64,000 nucleotides of DNA from Capnocytophaga sp. oral taxon 338 str. F0234 (lineage in GTDB: Bacteria > Bacteroidota > Bacteroidia > Flavobacteriales > Flavobacteriaceae). The notes beneath the pieces are model-generated. The model was not told where the DNA came from. It searched no databases and saw only the letters and a program-made list of their open reading frames with translations. This document shows positions 35,707 through 45,360 of this stretch, one piece after another (within the stretch, counting starts at the first letter, position 1; every line of letters starts with the position of its first letter). The stretch is from NCBI RefSeq assembly GCF_000192225.1, contig NZ_GL872413.1, positions 1,597,204 through 1,661,203 on the forward strand, written 5' to 3'. A program made the position numbers and the translations under genes.

Positions 35707-38268
35707 ATGAATGAAAATTTTTCACCCAGAGTAAAAAATGTAGTTAATACGGGAAAAGTTGAAGCTAACCGTATGGGACACAATGTAGTAGGGACTGAGC
35801 ATTTGTTATTGGGTATCCTTAAAGAAAATGAAGGACGCGCCATTGAAGTGCTTACAGCCTTACATGCGGATTTTGCTGCTTTACAACGTAAAACTGAAAA
35901 ACTAGCCAATTCTATAAATCCTTTTTCAACGGCTCCTTCTGCCTCAATAGAACAAAGTATTCCCCTTACGCAACAAGCAGATAGAGCCTTAAAGGCTACT
36001 GTTTTGGAACAGAAGAGTTTTCGTAATAGCCAAATCAATACAGCGCATCTATTATTATGCATATTAAGAAATGATAATGATCCAACTACCAAACTCCTAA
36101 ATCAAGAAAGGATTAATTATGATAATGTGAGGCAACAATTCGAGATCATCAATAATGAGAAGAAACAAGATGAAAAGGCTTTTTCCGATTCTTATACCTA
36201 TGATGATGACGATGATGATGCAAAACCTGACTTTTTGTCAGCTTCTACTACTCAAAAGAATGTACCTGCTCGGAAAACAAATACCCCCGTACTGGATAAT
36301 TTTGGGAAAGATTTAACTTATATGGCGCAACAAGGAAAATTAGATCCTGTAGTAGGTCGTTTTAAGGAAATTGAGCGAGTCTCCCAAATCCTAAGTCGTA
36401 GAAAGAAAAATAATCCTTTATTAATCGGTGAGCCTGGAGTAGGAAAAAGTGCAGTGGCTGAGGGACTTGCTATGCGTATTATAGAGAGGAAAGTATCCCG
36501 TGCTTTGTTCAATAAGCGAGTAGTGACCCTTGATTTAGGTTCTTTAGTTGCAGGAACTAAATATCGTGGTCAGTTTGAAGAACGTATGAAAGCCATCATG
36601 AATGAATTAGAACAAAATAAAGACGTTATTTTATTCATTGATGAGATACATACCCTTGTAGGTGCAGGCAGTGCTTCAGGTAGTTTAGATGCTTCCAATA
36701 TGTTCAAGCCTGCTTTAGCACGTGGAGAAATACAGTGCATTGGAGCTACTACCTTGAATGAATACCGAGAGTCTATAGAGAAAGATGGAGCTCTAGAACG
36801 CCGTTTCCAAAAGGTAATTATCGAGCCTACAAATTATGAGGAAACCATAGAAATCCTCAACAATGTAAAAGGAAAATATGAAGACCATCACCACGTAAAA
36901 TATACTCCTGAGGCTATTGAGGCTTGTGTGAAACTTACTTCTCGATACATTACAGATCGCTTTTTACCCGATAAAGCCCTAGATGCAATGGATGAGGCAG
37001 GAGCTCGTGTATATATCTCTCAAATAAAAGTCTCTAAAAAAATAGAAAACTTAGAGGAAGAGATTGCAAAAATGCAACAACTTAAGAACGAGGCTGTCAG
37101 TGGAGCTCGCTATGAAGAGGCAGCTCGTTACCGAGATACAGAGCGCAATCTTAATAAACAATTAGAACAGGAAAAAGAACTTTGGGAGAAAGAATCCTTG
37201 CAGAATCGAAGTGAAGTAGGCTTTGAAGATATAGCTCAAGTAGTCTCTATGATGAGTGGGGTTCCTATTACCCGTATGGAACAGTCTGAAATGAAGAAAC
37301 TCTCTTCGCTAGAAAAACTTATTACTGAAAAAGTAATTGGACAAGAAGAAGCTATCTCTAAGATTGTAAAAGCTATCAAACGTAATCGTACAGGACTTAA
37401 AGATCCTAACCGTCCTATAGGTTCCTTTATTTTCATAGGACAAACAGGAGTAGGAAAAACTCAGTTAGCTAAGATATTAGCTCGTGAATTATTTGATTCA
37501 GAAGAATCTCTTATCCGCTTGGATATGAGCGAATATATGGAAAAATTCACTACTTCTCGCCTTATCGGGGCACCTCCTGGATACGTAGGACATGAAGAAG
37601 GAGGCCAACTCACTGAACGAGTGCGACGTAAACCTTATGCTGTTATTCTTTTAGATGAAATAGAAAAAGCTCACCCTGATGTTTTCAATATGTTATTACA
37701 AGTATTGGATGATGGCTTCCTTACTGATAGCCTTGGTAGAAAGGTAGATTTCCGTAATACTATCATTATTATGACCTCCAATCTTGGAGCTAGACAAGTG
37801 AAAGAGTTTGGACAGGGTGTGGGATTTTCTACCACTGCCAAAATTTCCCAGGCTGATGAGTATGAACGTTCTGTTGTGGAAAATGCACTTAAAAAAGTAT
37901 TTGCTCCTGAGTTTCTCAATCGTATAGATGATGTAATTATGTTCAATACTCTTAACAAGAAAAATATAAAGGATATTGTAGAGGTAGAACTTCAGAAATT
38001 ATTAGAACGCATGAAAGGGTTGGGCTATTCTCTGCGTATTACTGATAAGGCTAAAGATTTTATTGCTGAGAAAGGATATGATAAACAATTTGGAGCACGC
38101 CCGCTCAAGCGTACTATCCAACACTATGTAGAAGATGAAATTGCTGAAAAAATAGTATTATCAGAAGTACGACAGGGGGACACTATCTCTGTTGATTATA
38201 CTGATAATGAAGAAAAACTTACTTTTTTGGTGAGTAATATAAAAAATATTTCCGTAAATAATGAGTAA
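35707..38268 (+). CDS. clpC: ClpC-type AAA+ unfoldase (ClpP partner)
   Basis: 853-aa Hsp100 ATPase that unfolds substrates for ClpP. N-domain with two Clp repeats (about 1-145), then an acidic linker with a run of six Asp around 165-175. AAA1 Walker A GEPGVGKS (241-248), a UVR-containing middle domain (about 455-490, [12 protein letters not shown]), AAA2 Walker A GQTGVGKT (578-585), and the D2-small domain ending [12 protein letters not shown]. The ATG at 35707 ([11 protein letters not shown]) matches the family N-terminus; the frame is open further upstream but that would start before the promoter. The acidic linker is longer than I expect. Confidence 0.93.
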   Translation: MNENFSPRVKNVVNTGKVEANRMGHNVVGTEHLLLGILKENEGRAIEVLTALHADFAALQRKTEKLANSINPFSTAPSASIEQSIPLTQQADRALKATVLEQKSFRNSQINTAHLLLCILRNDNDPTTKLLNQERINYDNVRQQFEIINNEKKQDEKAFSDSYTYDDDDDDAKPDFLSASTTQKNVPARKTNTPVLDNFGKDLTYMAQQGKLDPVVGRFKEIERVSQILSRRKKNNPLLIGEPGVGKSAVAEGLAMRIIERKVSRALFNKRVVTLDLGSLVAGTKYRGQFEERMKAIMNELEQNKDVILFIDEIHTLVGAGSASGSLDASNMFKPALARGEIQCIGATTLNEYRESIEKDGALERRFQKVIIEPTNYEETIEILNNVKGKYEDHHHVKYTPEAIEACVKLTSRYITDRFLPDKALDAMDEAGARVYISQIKVSKKIENLEEEIAKMQQLKNEAVSGARYEEAARYRDTERNLNKQLEQEKELWEKESLQNRSEVGFEDIAQVVSMMSGVPITRMEQSEMKKLSSLEKLITEKVIGQEEAISKIVKAIKRNRTGLKDPNRPIGSFIFIGQTGVGKTQLAKILARELFDSEESLIRLDMSEYMEKFTTSRLIGAPPGYVGHEEGGQLTERVRRKPYAVILLDEIEKAHPDVFNMLLQVLDDGFLTDSLGRKVDFRNTIIIMTSNLGARQVKEFGQGVGFSTTAKISQADEYERSVVENALKKVFAPEFLNRIDDVIMFNTLNKKNIKDIVEVELQKLLERMKGLGYSLRITDKAKDFIAEKGYDKQFGARPLKRTIQHYVEDEIAEKIVLSEVRQGDTISVDYTDNEEKLTFLVSNIKNISVNNE

Positions 38269-38277
38269 TAGTAGTAG

Positions 38278-38315
38278 AAAAGGAGTGAAATATAAAGCAG
38301 GTTCACTCCTTTTCT
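38278..38315. terminator. Bidirectional terminator after clpC, overlapping the helicase stop
   Basis: Perfect 12-bp arms AAAAGGAGTGAA (38278-38289) and TTCACTCCTTTT (38302-38313). The right arm contains the last bases of the convergent helicase gene. Confidence 0.8.
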
Positions 38316-40576
38316 TTATTTTTATTTATCAGATAAGCTCTAAATAGCCTCAATTCCTCCCAAGAATAACTATCCCCCACTTGTTCTTTCAAAGAGGTAA
38401 GTGTTTCCTCTCTTGATATTATTGGAAATATTTCCTCCAACTGACTTAATTTATCAATAGGGAGTAATTCTGTAACTGCAATTTTTCCCTCTTCTACAAA
38501 TTTCACTAAATGCCCATAAACAGTCTTCTGACTAAGTTTTCTCTTATTAGCTATCTCAAGAGGAGACATTTTTTGCTGCCATAGAAGAAAAGTCTGTTCA
38601 TAAGTAGAAATTTTTTCTTTCTTCTTTTCTTTGGTTATATTAAGTCCTCCTATAGAAATTTTTCCACTTAGAGAGTCCTCTTTCCATTTTTCAAATACAC
38701 GACTTAGAAGATATTCTTTATAGGATTTTGCTTTTTCAAAATTTTCCTTTCTATCTTCTATATTCTGATGATTATCTAATAAGGATTCAAGAATAATTTT
38801 AGTTTTAAGTAACCTAACAATAGCCTCTATAATCATTTCCTCTAAAAGTGTAAGTTCTTCTACAAAAGTTTTTCCTTGCTTTTTTCCATTTATCTGAAAA
38901 TGAGTATAGAATGTATCAAAAGCTATTCTCTCCAAGAGTGGAAAGAAATAATCAAATGCTTTGTGAAATCTTTCTAAAAGAAAATGAATATCATAATGGG
39001 GTGTTGTAAGAATACCTTTGAGTTGGTTTACAAATTTCTCTGAATTCAATACAATGGTATCACAAGCTTTACTCTGTTCTATAGCCCAACTATAAAATTG
39101 ACTTTTAATACTTTGAGTATTTTCTATCTTATAAGAATTAACATGTACTTTCCATTGAACAGCCAAGTCAAGCCAAGAGAATGTCTGTACTATTTCTTCC
39201 TCTAAAAAATCCTTTCTATTTGAGGAAAGTAATCCTTCCAATGACTCTGGTAATACTTTCTGAGAGGCATAATCAATAATATCTGGAGAGACATGAAGCT
39301 CTTTATCCTTAAAAGAAGATAATAATACAAGCCCATCAAGAGTCCGTAGGCGGGAAAGAGCAACATAAGCCTGCCCTGATGCAAAAATATCTTCTAAATC
39401 AATTACAGCTTTATCAAAAGTAAGTCCTTGACTCTTATGTATTGTAATCGCCCATGCTAATCTCAGAGGATATTGAGTAAAAGTTCCTAATACTTCTTGA
39501 GTAATCTCTTCTGAATTTGTCTTGTTCTTGTAACGAATATGCTCCCATATATACTTACCTACTTCAATAATGGTATCCTCGTCTGCTAATTTTACATGAA
39601 TTTCTTCCTGTGATAGAAATACTACCTCTCCTATTTTTCCATTGTAATAACGTCTAGGAATATCCAAATCATTCTTTACAAACATAACTTGTGCTCCTAC
39701 TTTAAGAGTCAATTGCATATCTAAAGGATAAAGATAATCAGGGAATTCACCTTTCACCTCTGCATAATAATGGAATTCTTTTTTATTAATTTCCTCAAAT
39801 GCTTCACTATTAAACTGATCAGCTTTATAGTTATGAGTTGTAAGTATAATATATCCTTCTTTTTTAGGGGGGATAAATAAAGGTTTTAGGTAAGTCTGCA
39901 ATATTTGTTTGTCTTGCAGAGTTATTTCATTATTACGTAAGCGATTCAATATACTTACAAAATGTTCATCTGTTTGCCTATATACTTTTTCCAATTCTAA
40001 ATACAGAGGGGGATTCTCTTCAATAACCTTTGAATGAAAGAAAGCAATTCCCTTATAGTAATGTTGCAAAATTTGCCATTCTTGAGGTTTTACCACTGGA
40101 GGAAGTTGTAATAAATCTCCAATAAAAATCACTTGTACTCCCCCGAAAGGACGGGGAGATTTTCGCACAGACTTCAGTACAACATTAATCATATCCAAAG
40201 TATCTGCACGAAGCATACTTACTTCATCAATAATAAGAAGTTCCAATTTCTTAAGCATTTTTCTCTTATAGGCATTCATTTTTTGTTGCTTTATAAGAGT
40301 TTTAGGAATAACTACATTTATATTCTCAGATAGAGGATAATTCTCAATAGAAAAAGGAATAAAAGTGGCCAACGGAAGTTGAAAAAGTGAATGCAGAGTA
40401 ACTCCTTTCGCATTAAGAGCTGCAATTCCCGTAGGTGCTGCTACTATCACATTTTTATAGGTAGTAGTAACAATATGCTGCAATAAGGTAGTCTTTCCTG
40501 TACCCGCCTTACCCGTTAAGAAAATTGAACGATGAGTTTGATTAACAAAGTTAAGTACATACTGTGCTATATCCAT
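38303..40576 (-). CDS. Pif1/RecD-like superfamily 1 helicase with C-terminal HTH
   Basis: 757 aa. Motor: Walker A FLTGKAGTGKTTLL (about 20-33), Walker B LLIIDEVSML, motif III VIFIGDLLQLPPV, and later WAITIHKSQGLTFD and YVALSRLRTLDG (motifs V/VI), as in Pif1-type 5'-3' helicases. Residues about 440-650 are helical and not recognised. A helix-turn-helix of the 'HTH_40' type follows near 665-710 (MSPLEIANKRKLSQKTVYGHLVKF), an arrangement found in Bacteroidota and Firmicutes helicases. Role probably in replication or repair, not proven. Single gene with a full-consensus promoter. Confidence 0.88.
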   Translation of the reverse strand: MDIAQYVLNFVNQTHRSIFLTGKAGTGKTTLLQHIVTTTYKNVIVAAPTGIAALNAKGVTLHSLFQLPLATFIPFSIENYPLSENINVVIPKTLIKQQKMNAYKRKMLKKLELLIIDEVSMLRADTLDMINVVLKSVRKSPRPFGGVQVIFIGDLLQLPPVVKPQEWQILQHYYKGIAFFHSKVIEENPPLYLELEKVYRQTDEHFVSILNRLRNNEITLQDKQILQTYLKPLFIPPKKEGYIILTTHNYKADQFNSEAFEEINKKEFHYYAEVKGEFPDYLYPLDMQLTLKVGAQVMFVKNDLDIPRRYYNGKIGEVVFLSQEEIHVKLADEDTIIEVGKYIWEHIRYKNKTNSEEITQEVLGTFTQYPLRLAWAITIHKSQGLTFDKAVIDLEDIFASGQAYVALSRLRTLDGLVLLSSFKDKELHVSPDIIDYASQKVLPESLEGLLSSNRKDFLEEEIVQTFSWLDLAVQWKVHVNSYKIENTQSIKSQFYSWAIEQSKACDTIVLNSEKFVNQLKGILTTPHYDIHFLLERFHKAFDYFFPLLERIAFDTFYTHFQINGKKQGKTFVEELTLLEEMIIEAIVRLLKTKIILESLLDNHQNIEDRKENFEKAKSYKEYLLSRVFEKWKEDSLSGKISIGGLNITKEKKKEKISTYEQTFLLWQQKMSPLEIANKRKLSQKTVYGHLVKFVEEGKIAVTELLPIDKLSQLEEIFPIISREETLTSLKEQVGDSYSWEELRLFRAYLINKNKEKE

Positions 40577-40613
40577 TTTATAAAAAATCTTTACCCTCTG
40601 ATTTTAAATAGCA

Positions 40614-40643
40614 CAAAGATACAATTTTTAAATATTTCATCAA
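40614..40643 (-). promoter_or_regulatory. Promoter (TTG-N19-TATCTTTG) for the helicase
   Basis: On the minus strand TTG is at 40643-40641 and TATCTTTG at 40621-40614, an ideal spacing. The leader to the ATG at 40576 is about 30 nt. Confidence 0.75.
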
Positions 40644-40817
40644 ACATTTCTCTTTCAAAATTGGATAAAAGTTATACTATTCAAAAGTTACATATTATCT
40701 TCCCATTTTATTGCTAACAGATTCAAAATGTAATTATCCTTTCTCAAATCTTATAACTTAAATGGTCAAATCTACATCTAAGAGGACATTTCCAAAGTAT
40801 TGTTAAGAAATAATAGC

Positions 40818-41243
40818 TTAATTATAATTAATCCAGATTGATGTATCTCCTGCTTTTCTATCAAAATAAGCATCAATCATTCCCCATGAGAACTTTCTCC
40901 TTTCCCCTATATGAAAAGTGAGCCATTGTTTATAATATTTTTCCTTTTGTAATTCATTTTCCTCACTCCAGTTTTCCCATGTAGAAGTAATATTATCTTG
41001 CATAGAAAAACCTATCATTCTTATCATCTCTCCTTCAAAACAGATGTAAAGATAAAATTTTTTATACTCAAAGAGAATATCATCAAAATATATCCAATTA
41101 AATCCTGTTTCTACCTCCCATATCCTATGAGTAGGAAATAATTTACGAAGTTCTGAGAAGGTTGTACTTTTAGAAATAGTGATTTCTCTCAAAAGAAAAA
41201 GATCACCATTTTCAATATTTAAAAGAGAACTTTTTTGTTTCAT
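40818..41243 (-). CDS. Hypothetical protein (141 aa)
   Basis: Soluble, no signal peptide, rich in aromatic residues (many F, W, Y). Sequence features are FPTHRIWEVETGFNWIYFDD and, near the end, RKFSWGMIDAYFDRKAGDTSIWINY. I do not recognise the family. Coding is supported by an exact TACCTTTG element 24 bases before the ATG and by clean codon use. It stands alone between the helicase and truB; small, aromatic, free-standing proteins of this kind are often immunity or lineage-specific proteins, but nothing here shows that. Confidence 0.6.
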   Translation of the reverse strand: MKQKSSLLNIENGDLFLLREITISKSTTFSELRKLFPTHRIWEVETGFNWIYFDDILFEYKKFYLYICFEGEMIRMIGFSMQDNITSTWENWSEENELQKEKYYKQWLTFHIGERRKFSWGMIDAYFDRKAGDTSIWINYN

Positions 41244-41267
41244 AGTGAGTCCTTATTTAATTAATGA

Positions 41268-41275
41268 CAAAGGTA
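41268..41275 (-). promoter_or_regulatory. Promoter -7 element (TACCTTTG) for the 141-aa protein
   Basis: Exact TAnnTTTG on the minus strand, 24 bases before the ATG. Confidence 0.6.
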
Positions 41276-41338
41276 CTTCTTTTTTATTACCTTCAAATAT
41301 TTTTAATAAACTATAATAGAGAATTAAAAAAATAGATG

Positions 41339-41346
41339 TATTTTTG
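41339..41346 (+). promoter_or_regulatory. Promoter -7 element (TATTTTTG) for truB-tonB-like-GNAT
   Basis: Exact TAnnTTTG, 34 bases before the truB ATG. A four-codon micro-frame (ATG at 41364, stop by 41375) lies in the leader. Confidence 0.55.
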
Positions 41347-41380
41347 CCCCAACTTTTATAATATGAGAAGTTAACACCCT

Positions 41381-42091
41381 ATGGAATCTATCATTCAAGG
41401 AACTACAATATTAATAGACAAACCTTTGCACTGGAGTTCTTTTCAAGCAGTCAATAAGCTCAAATGGGCAATTATGAAAAGATATCACTTGAAAAAGTTT
41501 AAGATAGGTCATGCTGGTACCCTAGATCCTTTAGCAACAGGATTGCTCATTCTTTGCACTGGGAAGCATACCAAACAGATTCCTTTTATTCAAGATGCTC
41601 CAAAAACTTACACAGGAACTATCACTCTTGGAGCAACTACCCCTTCTTATGATTTGGAAACCAAAATTAATGCTACATTTCCTACCACTCACATTACTCC
41701 TGAATTGATAGAAGAAATCCGACTGCAATTTATAGGTGAACTAACCCAAGCTCCTCCTCTATTTTCTGCGATTAAGAAAGATGGGAAACGCTTATATGAA
41801 TTGGCAAGGAAAGGAGAGATTACTGAAATATCCCCAAGAAATATTACTATACATTCATTAAATCTAGTTCCATACACAGAAAAAGAACTTTCTTTTGAGG
41901 TACATTGTAGTAAAGGAACATATATTCGCTCTTTAGCTCATGATATAGGAAAAGCTCTCGGTAGCGGAGCTTACCTTTCCTCATTGAGACGTACACATAT
42001 AGGAGTGCATTCTGTAGAGAATGCTCTTTCCCCAGACACTTTCGTACAACTATTTATTAATACTGAAAATGAAATTAATACAACTATTTAA
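41381..42091 (+). CDS. truB: tRNA pseudouridine(55) synthase TruB
   Basis: 236-aa enzyme converting U55 of tRNAs to pseudouridine. Catalytic Asp is in GHAGTLDPLATGLL (about 47-60), followed by KTYTGTITLG, QAPPLFSAIKKDGKRLYELAR and GTYIRSLAHDIG. It is shorter than E. coli TruB because it lacks a PUA-type C-terminal extension, as is usual in Bacteroidota. Its 3' end overlaps the TonB-like gene by 23 bases. Confidence 0.95.
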   Translation: MESIIQGTTILIDKPLHWSSFQAVNKLKWAIMKRYHLKKFKIGHAGTLDPLATGLLILCTGKHTKQIPFIQDAPKTYTGTITLGATTPSYDLETKINATFPTTHITPELIEEIRLQFIGELTQAPPLFSAIKKDGKRLYELARKGEITEISPRNITIHSLNLVPYTEKELSFEVHCSKGTYIRSLAHDIGKALGSGAYLSSLRRTHIGVHSVENALSPDTFVQLFINTENEINTTI

Positions 42092-42839
42092 ACGAGAATT
42101 CCAATCTATAGGCATGTCACGCCAAGAAGGTGCTTTTGTAATTACTCTTTTTATAATGCTTTGTATTGTAGTCTCCTTTATCATTATTAGAGTCAATAAC
42201 AAACCTGAAGAAATTTGGCTTGAAGTACCTCCTACTGAAGAAATTACTAAACTTTTAGAAGAACAGGACAAACTCTTGAATGAAACTCAAACAGAACAGA
42301 ATCAAGATAACGCTCCTATAACCACTCATGCTTATAACCAAGCCGACGCTAGTATAAAACATGTAGAGGACTTAAAAACATTGGATGAACTTCTCGCTGA
42401 ACAACAATCTCAAGAAGAAAATAGCAATGAAGAAGGAACTACTGACCCTGACGAAGGCGAAGGTATAGAAACTCCTAAAACAGACCCCTATAAAGTGAAA
42501 GATGGTATGTCATTTAAAGAATTAGAAAAATATAAACAACAACCTAAGGATGAGAAAAAAGCCAATAAACGAACTTTAATTTCCTATTCTTTGATAGGAA
42601 GAAATGCTATTTCAGAACTGCCTAATCCTATTTATACCTGTGAACAATCTGGTAAAGTAGTCATTAATATTACTGTAGATAGTCAAGGCTACGTAACAGA
42701 AGCAGCTTATAACAAAGCAGCTTCCACCACTTCCAATGGATGCCTTATTGATAATGCTATCTATTATGCACGTAAAGCTCGTTTTAACAAAGATAGTAAA
42801 ATTAAACAAATAGGAACTATTACTTACCAATTTCAATGA
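42069..42839 (+). CDS. TonB-family C-terminal domain protein
   Basis: The ATG at 42069 inside the truB end is preferred (MKLIQLFKREFQ), giving 256 aa. An N-terminal membrane helix (AFVITLFIMLCIVVSFIII, about 22-40) is followed by a long acidic periplasmic linker rich in E, Q and N (about 55-160). A C-terminal TonB-like domain has GKVVINITVDSQGYVTEAAYN and ends in TITYQFQ. It could pass proton-motive energy to outer-membrane receptors, but no ExbB/ExbD genes adjoin it and the linker lacks the proline-lysine repeats of classic TonB, so a specialised or accessory role is possible. Overlaps the GNAT gene by an ATGA. Confidence 0.75.
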   Translation: MKLIQLFKREFQSIGMSRQEGAFVITLFIMLCIVVSFIIIRVNNKPEEIWLEVPPTEEITKLLEEQDKLLNETQTEQNQDNAPITTHAYNQADASIKHVEDLKTLDELLAEQQSQEENSNEEGTTDPDEGEGIETPKTDPYKVKDGMSFKELEKYKQQPKDEKKANKRTLISYSLIGRNAISELPNPIYTCEQSGKVVINITVDSQGYVTEAAYNKAASTTSNGCLIDNAIYYARKARFNKDSKIKQIGTITYQFQ

Positions 42840-43378
42840 TACGAACAGCAACCCTTCATGATGCTCCTTATGTAGCCCCCTTAATGTTTCAAGCAATGCC
42901 TGAAGTTGCTTTTAAACTTATCGGACAGGAAAACAAACAAGAGGCTATTCATTTTTTAGAAAATCTCTTTATTAAAGAAAATAATCAATATTCCTATAAG
43001 AATACATTAGTATATGAAAAAAACAGCCATATCTTAGGCTCTTTGGTCTATTACAATGGCGCTTATATTGAATCTTTATCCCAATCTGTTTTTGATTTTG
43101 TAAAGCAACAATATGGTCTTACCATTTCTCTGGAGAAAGAAACCCAAGCAGGAGAATATTATATAGATACACTAAGTGTTTCTCCCATAGCACAAGGGAA
43201 AGGTATTGGCTCCTCATTATTACTCCATCTAAAAGAACTTCTCAAGGGGGAAACTATAGGATTATTAGTTTCTATGGGAAATCCTTTGGCAGAGAAATTA
43301 TACTTGCGTATGGGATTTGTTTATGCTGATATGAAAATGTTAGGAGGAAATCCTTATAAGCACTTGATATACAACTAA
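42836..43378 (+). CDS. GNAT-family N-acetyltransferase
   Basis: 180-aa acetyl-CoA-dependent acyltransferase. Motif A is SVSPIAQGKGIGSSLLLHL (about 116-134) with the Q-x-x-G-x-G/A loop; the C-terminal YLRMGFVYADMKM is the usual final strand-helix. The substrate cannot be told. Last gene of the truB unit, translationally coupled. Confidence 0.82.
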   Translation: MIRTATLHDAPYVAPLMFQAMPEVAFKLIGQENKQEAIHFLENLFIKENNQYSYKNTLVYEKNSHILGSLVYYNGAYIESLSQSVFDFVKQQYGLTISLEKETQAGEYYIDTLSVSPIAQGKGIGSSLLLHLKELLKGETIGLLVSMGNPLAEKLYLRMGFVYADMKMLGGNPYKHLIYN

Positions 43379-43473
43379 TTGTATTTATTGTAAAAATATC
43401 TTTTCCCACTAGAATTATACAATTATTAATCTATTTAACACATTAAAGTAAATATTAACAACCAATTAATCAT

Positions 43474-43497
43474 TAATCATTAAAATATTAATGATTA
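43474..43497 (+). repeat. Perfect 10-bp palindrome just upstream of the dapD -7 element
   Basis: TAATCATTAA (43474-43483), AATA, TTAATGATTA (43488-43497). It ends seven bases before the -7 element, where the -33 contact would be, so it could be an operator. AT-rich sequence makes chance palindromes more likely. Confidence 0.5.
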
Positions 43498-43504
43498 TTT
43501 TTAG

Positions 43505-43512
43505 TATCTTTG
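43505..43512 (+). promoter_or_regulatory. Promoter -7 element (TATCTTTG) for dapD
   Basis: Exact TAnnTTTG, 28 bases before the ATG. Confidence 0.7.
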
Positions 43513-43540
43513 CAGGAGATTACTTCAAAAGTTTAATTTT

Positions 43541-44362
43541 ATGAATATAAAAGATTTACAAGAGAAAGTAGAAAATGCGTGGGAAAACCATAGACTTCTT
43601 TCTGATGAAGCAACTATGACGGCTATTGATACTGTAATAGATATCCTTGATAGAGGAGAACTTCGTGTAGCTACTCCTACTGATAATGGTTGGCAGGTAC
43701 ATGAATGGATAAAAAAAGCAGTTGTTCTTTACTTTCCCTTCCGTAAGATGGCAACAAAGGAGGTAGGTATCTTTGAATACTATGATAAAATTCCTTTAAA
43801 ACATAATTATTCAGATAAGGGAGTACGTGTAGTTCCTCCAGCTACTGCACGCCGTGGTGCGTATCTTGCTCCTGGAGTAGTACTTATGCCTTCTTATGTA
43901 AATATTGGTGCTTATGTAGATAGCGGTACAATGATAGATACATGGGCTACTGTGGGAAGTTGTGCTCAAATTGGTAAAAATGTACATGTTAGCGGAGGGG
44001 TAGGTATTGGTGGTGTTCTGGAACCTCTACAGGCAGCTCCTGTTATTATAGAAGATGGTGCTTTTATTGGTTCTCGATGTATTATAGTAGAGGGTATCCG
44101 TATAGAAAAAGGAGCTGTCTTAGGAGCTAATGTCGTGCTTACTTCCTCTACCAAAATCATTGACGTAACAGGTGAAAAACCTATAGAACTCAAAGGGTAT
44201 ATTCCTGAACGTTCTGTGGTTATACCTGGTAGCTATACTAAAAAATTTCCTGCTGGAGAGTATCAAGTACCTTGCACTCTTATTATTGGGAAAAGAAAAG
44301 CTTCCACTGACCTAAAAACATCTTTAAATGATGCATTAAGGGACTTTAATGTTTCGGTATAA
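43541..44362 (+). CDS. dapD: Tetrahydrodipicolinate N-succinyltransferase
   Basis: 273-aa enzyme of the succinylase branch of diaminopimelate/lysine synthesis, transferring succinyl from succinyl-CoA. An N-terminal helical domain is followed by a left-handed beta-helix with hexapeptide repeats (VNIGAYVDSGTMIDTWATVG, then HVSGGVGIGGVLEP). A C-terminal stretch contains GSYTKKFPAGEYQVPC. Length matches the family (about 271-275 aa). Feeds the peptidoglycan made by PBP1A. Single gene with promoter and terminator. Confidence 0.96.
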   Translation: MNIKDLQEKVENAWENHRLLSDEATMTAIDTVIDILDRGELRVATPTDNGWQVHEWIKKAVVLYFPFRKMATKEVGIFEYYDKIPLKHNYSDKGVRVVPPATARRGAYLAPGVVLMPSYVNIGAYVDSGTMIDTWATVGSCAQIGKNVHVSGGVGIGGVLEPLQAAPVIIEDGAFIGSRCIIVEGIRIEKGAVLGANVVLTSSTKIIDVTGEKPIELKGYIPERSVVIPGSYTKKFPAGEYQVPCTLIIGKRKASTDLKTSLNDALRDFNVSV

Positions 44363-44385
44363 AATAACTGATATAATTTTCTACA

Positions 44386-44424
44386 ATAAAGAGGCTTACC
44401 CTTTTTCAGGCAGCCTCTTTTTTA
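44386..44424 (+). terminator. Terminator after dapD
   Basis: Arms AAAGAGGCT (44388-44396) and AGCCTCTTT (44412-44420) with a T tail. The stem sequence recurs in other terminators of the window. Confidence 0.85.
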
Positions 44425-44513
44425 TTTTATGTTCTTTACAAGGACAAATGAGAGTGAACCACCTCACATACTCTGCTCTGTGAGCTTAGTCCTCACTTTC
44501 TATTTTTCATTTT

Positions 44514-45314
44514 TCATTTAAATGTTTCCATCGCCTCATAGAAGTCCTGCTCATCTATACCGAGATTTTGACATAACCACTTAGCTCCGGATAGGTAATT
44601 CATCACCGCATCTCCTGAGACCATAAGAGGCATCTCTCCCTCAGGCGTAAGGAGATAAATCATTCCTCCACTTTGTTGGTGTGGCGCTGTTCCATAAGGC
44701 ATTAGGCGCAATTGGTTTTCTGTATTTTTAGCAAGTACTGATAGGGCGATATCTTCCTCATTGTACAGAAGGATTCCCCCTTTGGTAAGGGTATTTACAA
44801 AGTCAGCATACTGTTTTTCCTTTTCTTTATCTATATGACTTATCAGTGCCAAGGTAGGACGATAAAGCTGAAATATAGGTACTTGTTCTATCTGTGTAAG
44901 AGTATCATTGCCCTCAATAAGTACAAATTCCGCTTCCAAAGAATACCTACAACTGGAAGCACCTTCTCTGGATGATTCTAAGAAATAATCTATCTTTCTT
45001 GAAAAGTAATCCATAGTATACAATACCATGTCCGCTATAGTTCTTCTTCCTTGAGTACCAGAGATAACTACTCTGGTTTTCATCTTATGAAGTTCATAGA
45101 GAAAAGCTCCATAAGAATAGATAGGCAGTTGAAGTTCCTTAGCTTTTTGCCATTGTGGATGTGTGGTTGGTATTCCTTCTTCTACTACTACTGCTTCTAT
45201 ATTTGGAGTAAGTTCTACCAATGAAGAGTTTGTAGAAACCTCATGCAACGGAGAGAGCGCTGCTATAAGGGATTGCAAGAAAGGTTCCCCCTCTGTAATA
45301 AAGTGTATTTTCAT
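44514..45314 (-). CDS. Degenerate Mur-ligase-like protein (Mpl/MurC homologue lacking domain 3)
   Basis: 266 aa. Order of segments follows the Bacteroidota Mur ligase/Mpl-like protein: IHFI at the start, VVEEGIPTTHPQWQKAKELQLPIYSYGAFLYEL, the ATP-loop region, FVLIEGND, YRPTLALISHID, GGILLYNEED, and PLMVSGDAVMNYLSGAKWLCQNLGI. The P-loop, normally GTHGKTT, reads GTQGRRT (86-92), losing the His and catalytic Lys. The 'WDH' motif is gone. The protein ends where the ligase C-terminal domain would begin, against about 450 aa for active relatives. Probably a non-catalytic paralogue. No promoter was recognised; rho follows on the same strand upstream by 46 bases. Confidence 0.75.
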   Translation of the reverse strand: MKIHFITEGEPFLQSLIAALSPLHEVSTNSSLVELTPNIEAVVVEEGIPTTHPQWQKAKELQLPIYSYGAFLYELHKMKTRVVISGTQGRRTIADMVLYTMDYFSRKIDYFLESSREGASSCRYSLEAEFVLIEGNDTLTQIEQVPIFQLYRPTLALISHIDKEKEKQYADFVNTLTKGGILLYNEEDIALSVLAKNTENQLRLMPYGTAPHQQSGGMIYLLTPEGEMPLMVSGDAVMNYLSGAKWLCQNLGIDEQDFYEAMETFK

Positions 45315-45360
45315 TGCTGTTGTTTAGGAGTATAAATATACGAAAAATCTTTTTTCTAAT

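Noticed and set aside
35667-36092. 141-codon antisense frame in clpC
   Set aside because: clpC is certain on the other strand, and this frame's composition follows the reverse of clpC codons.
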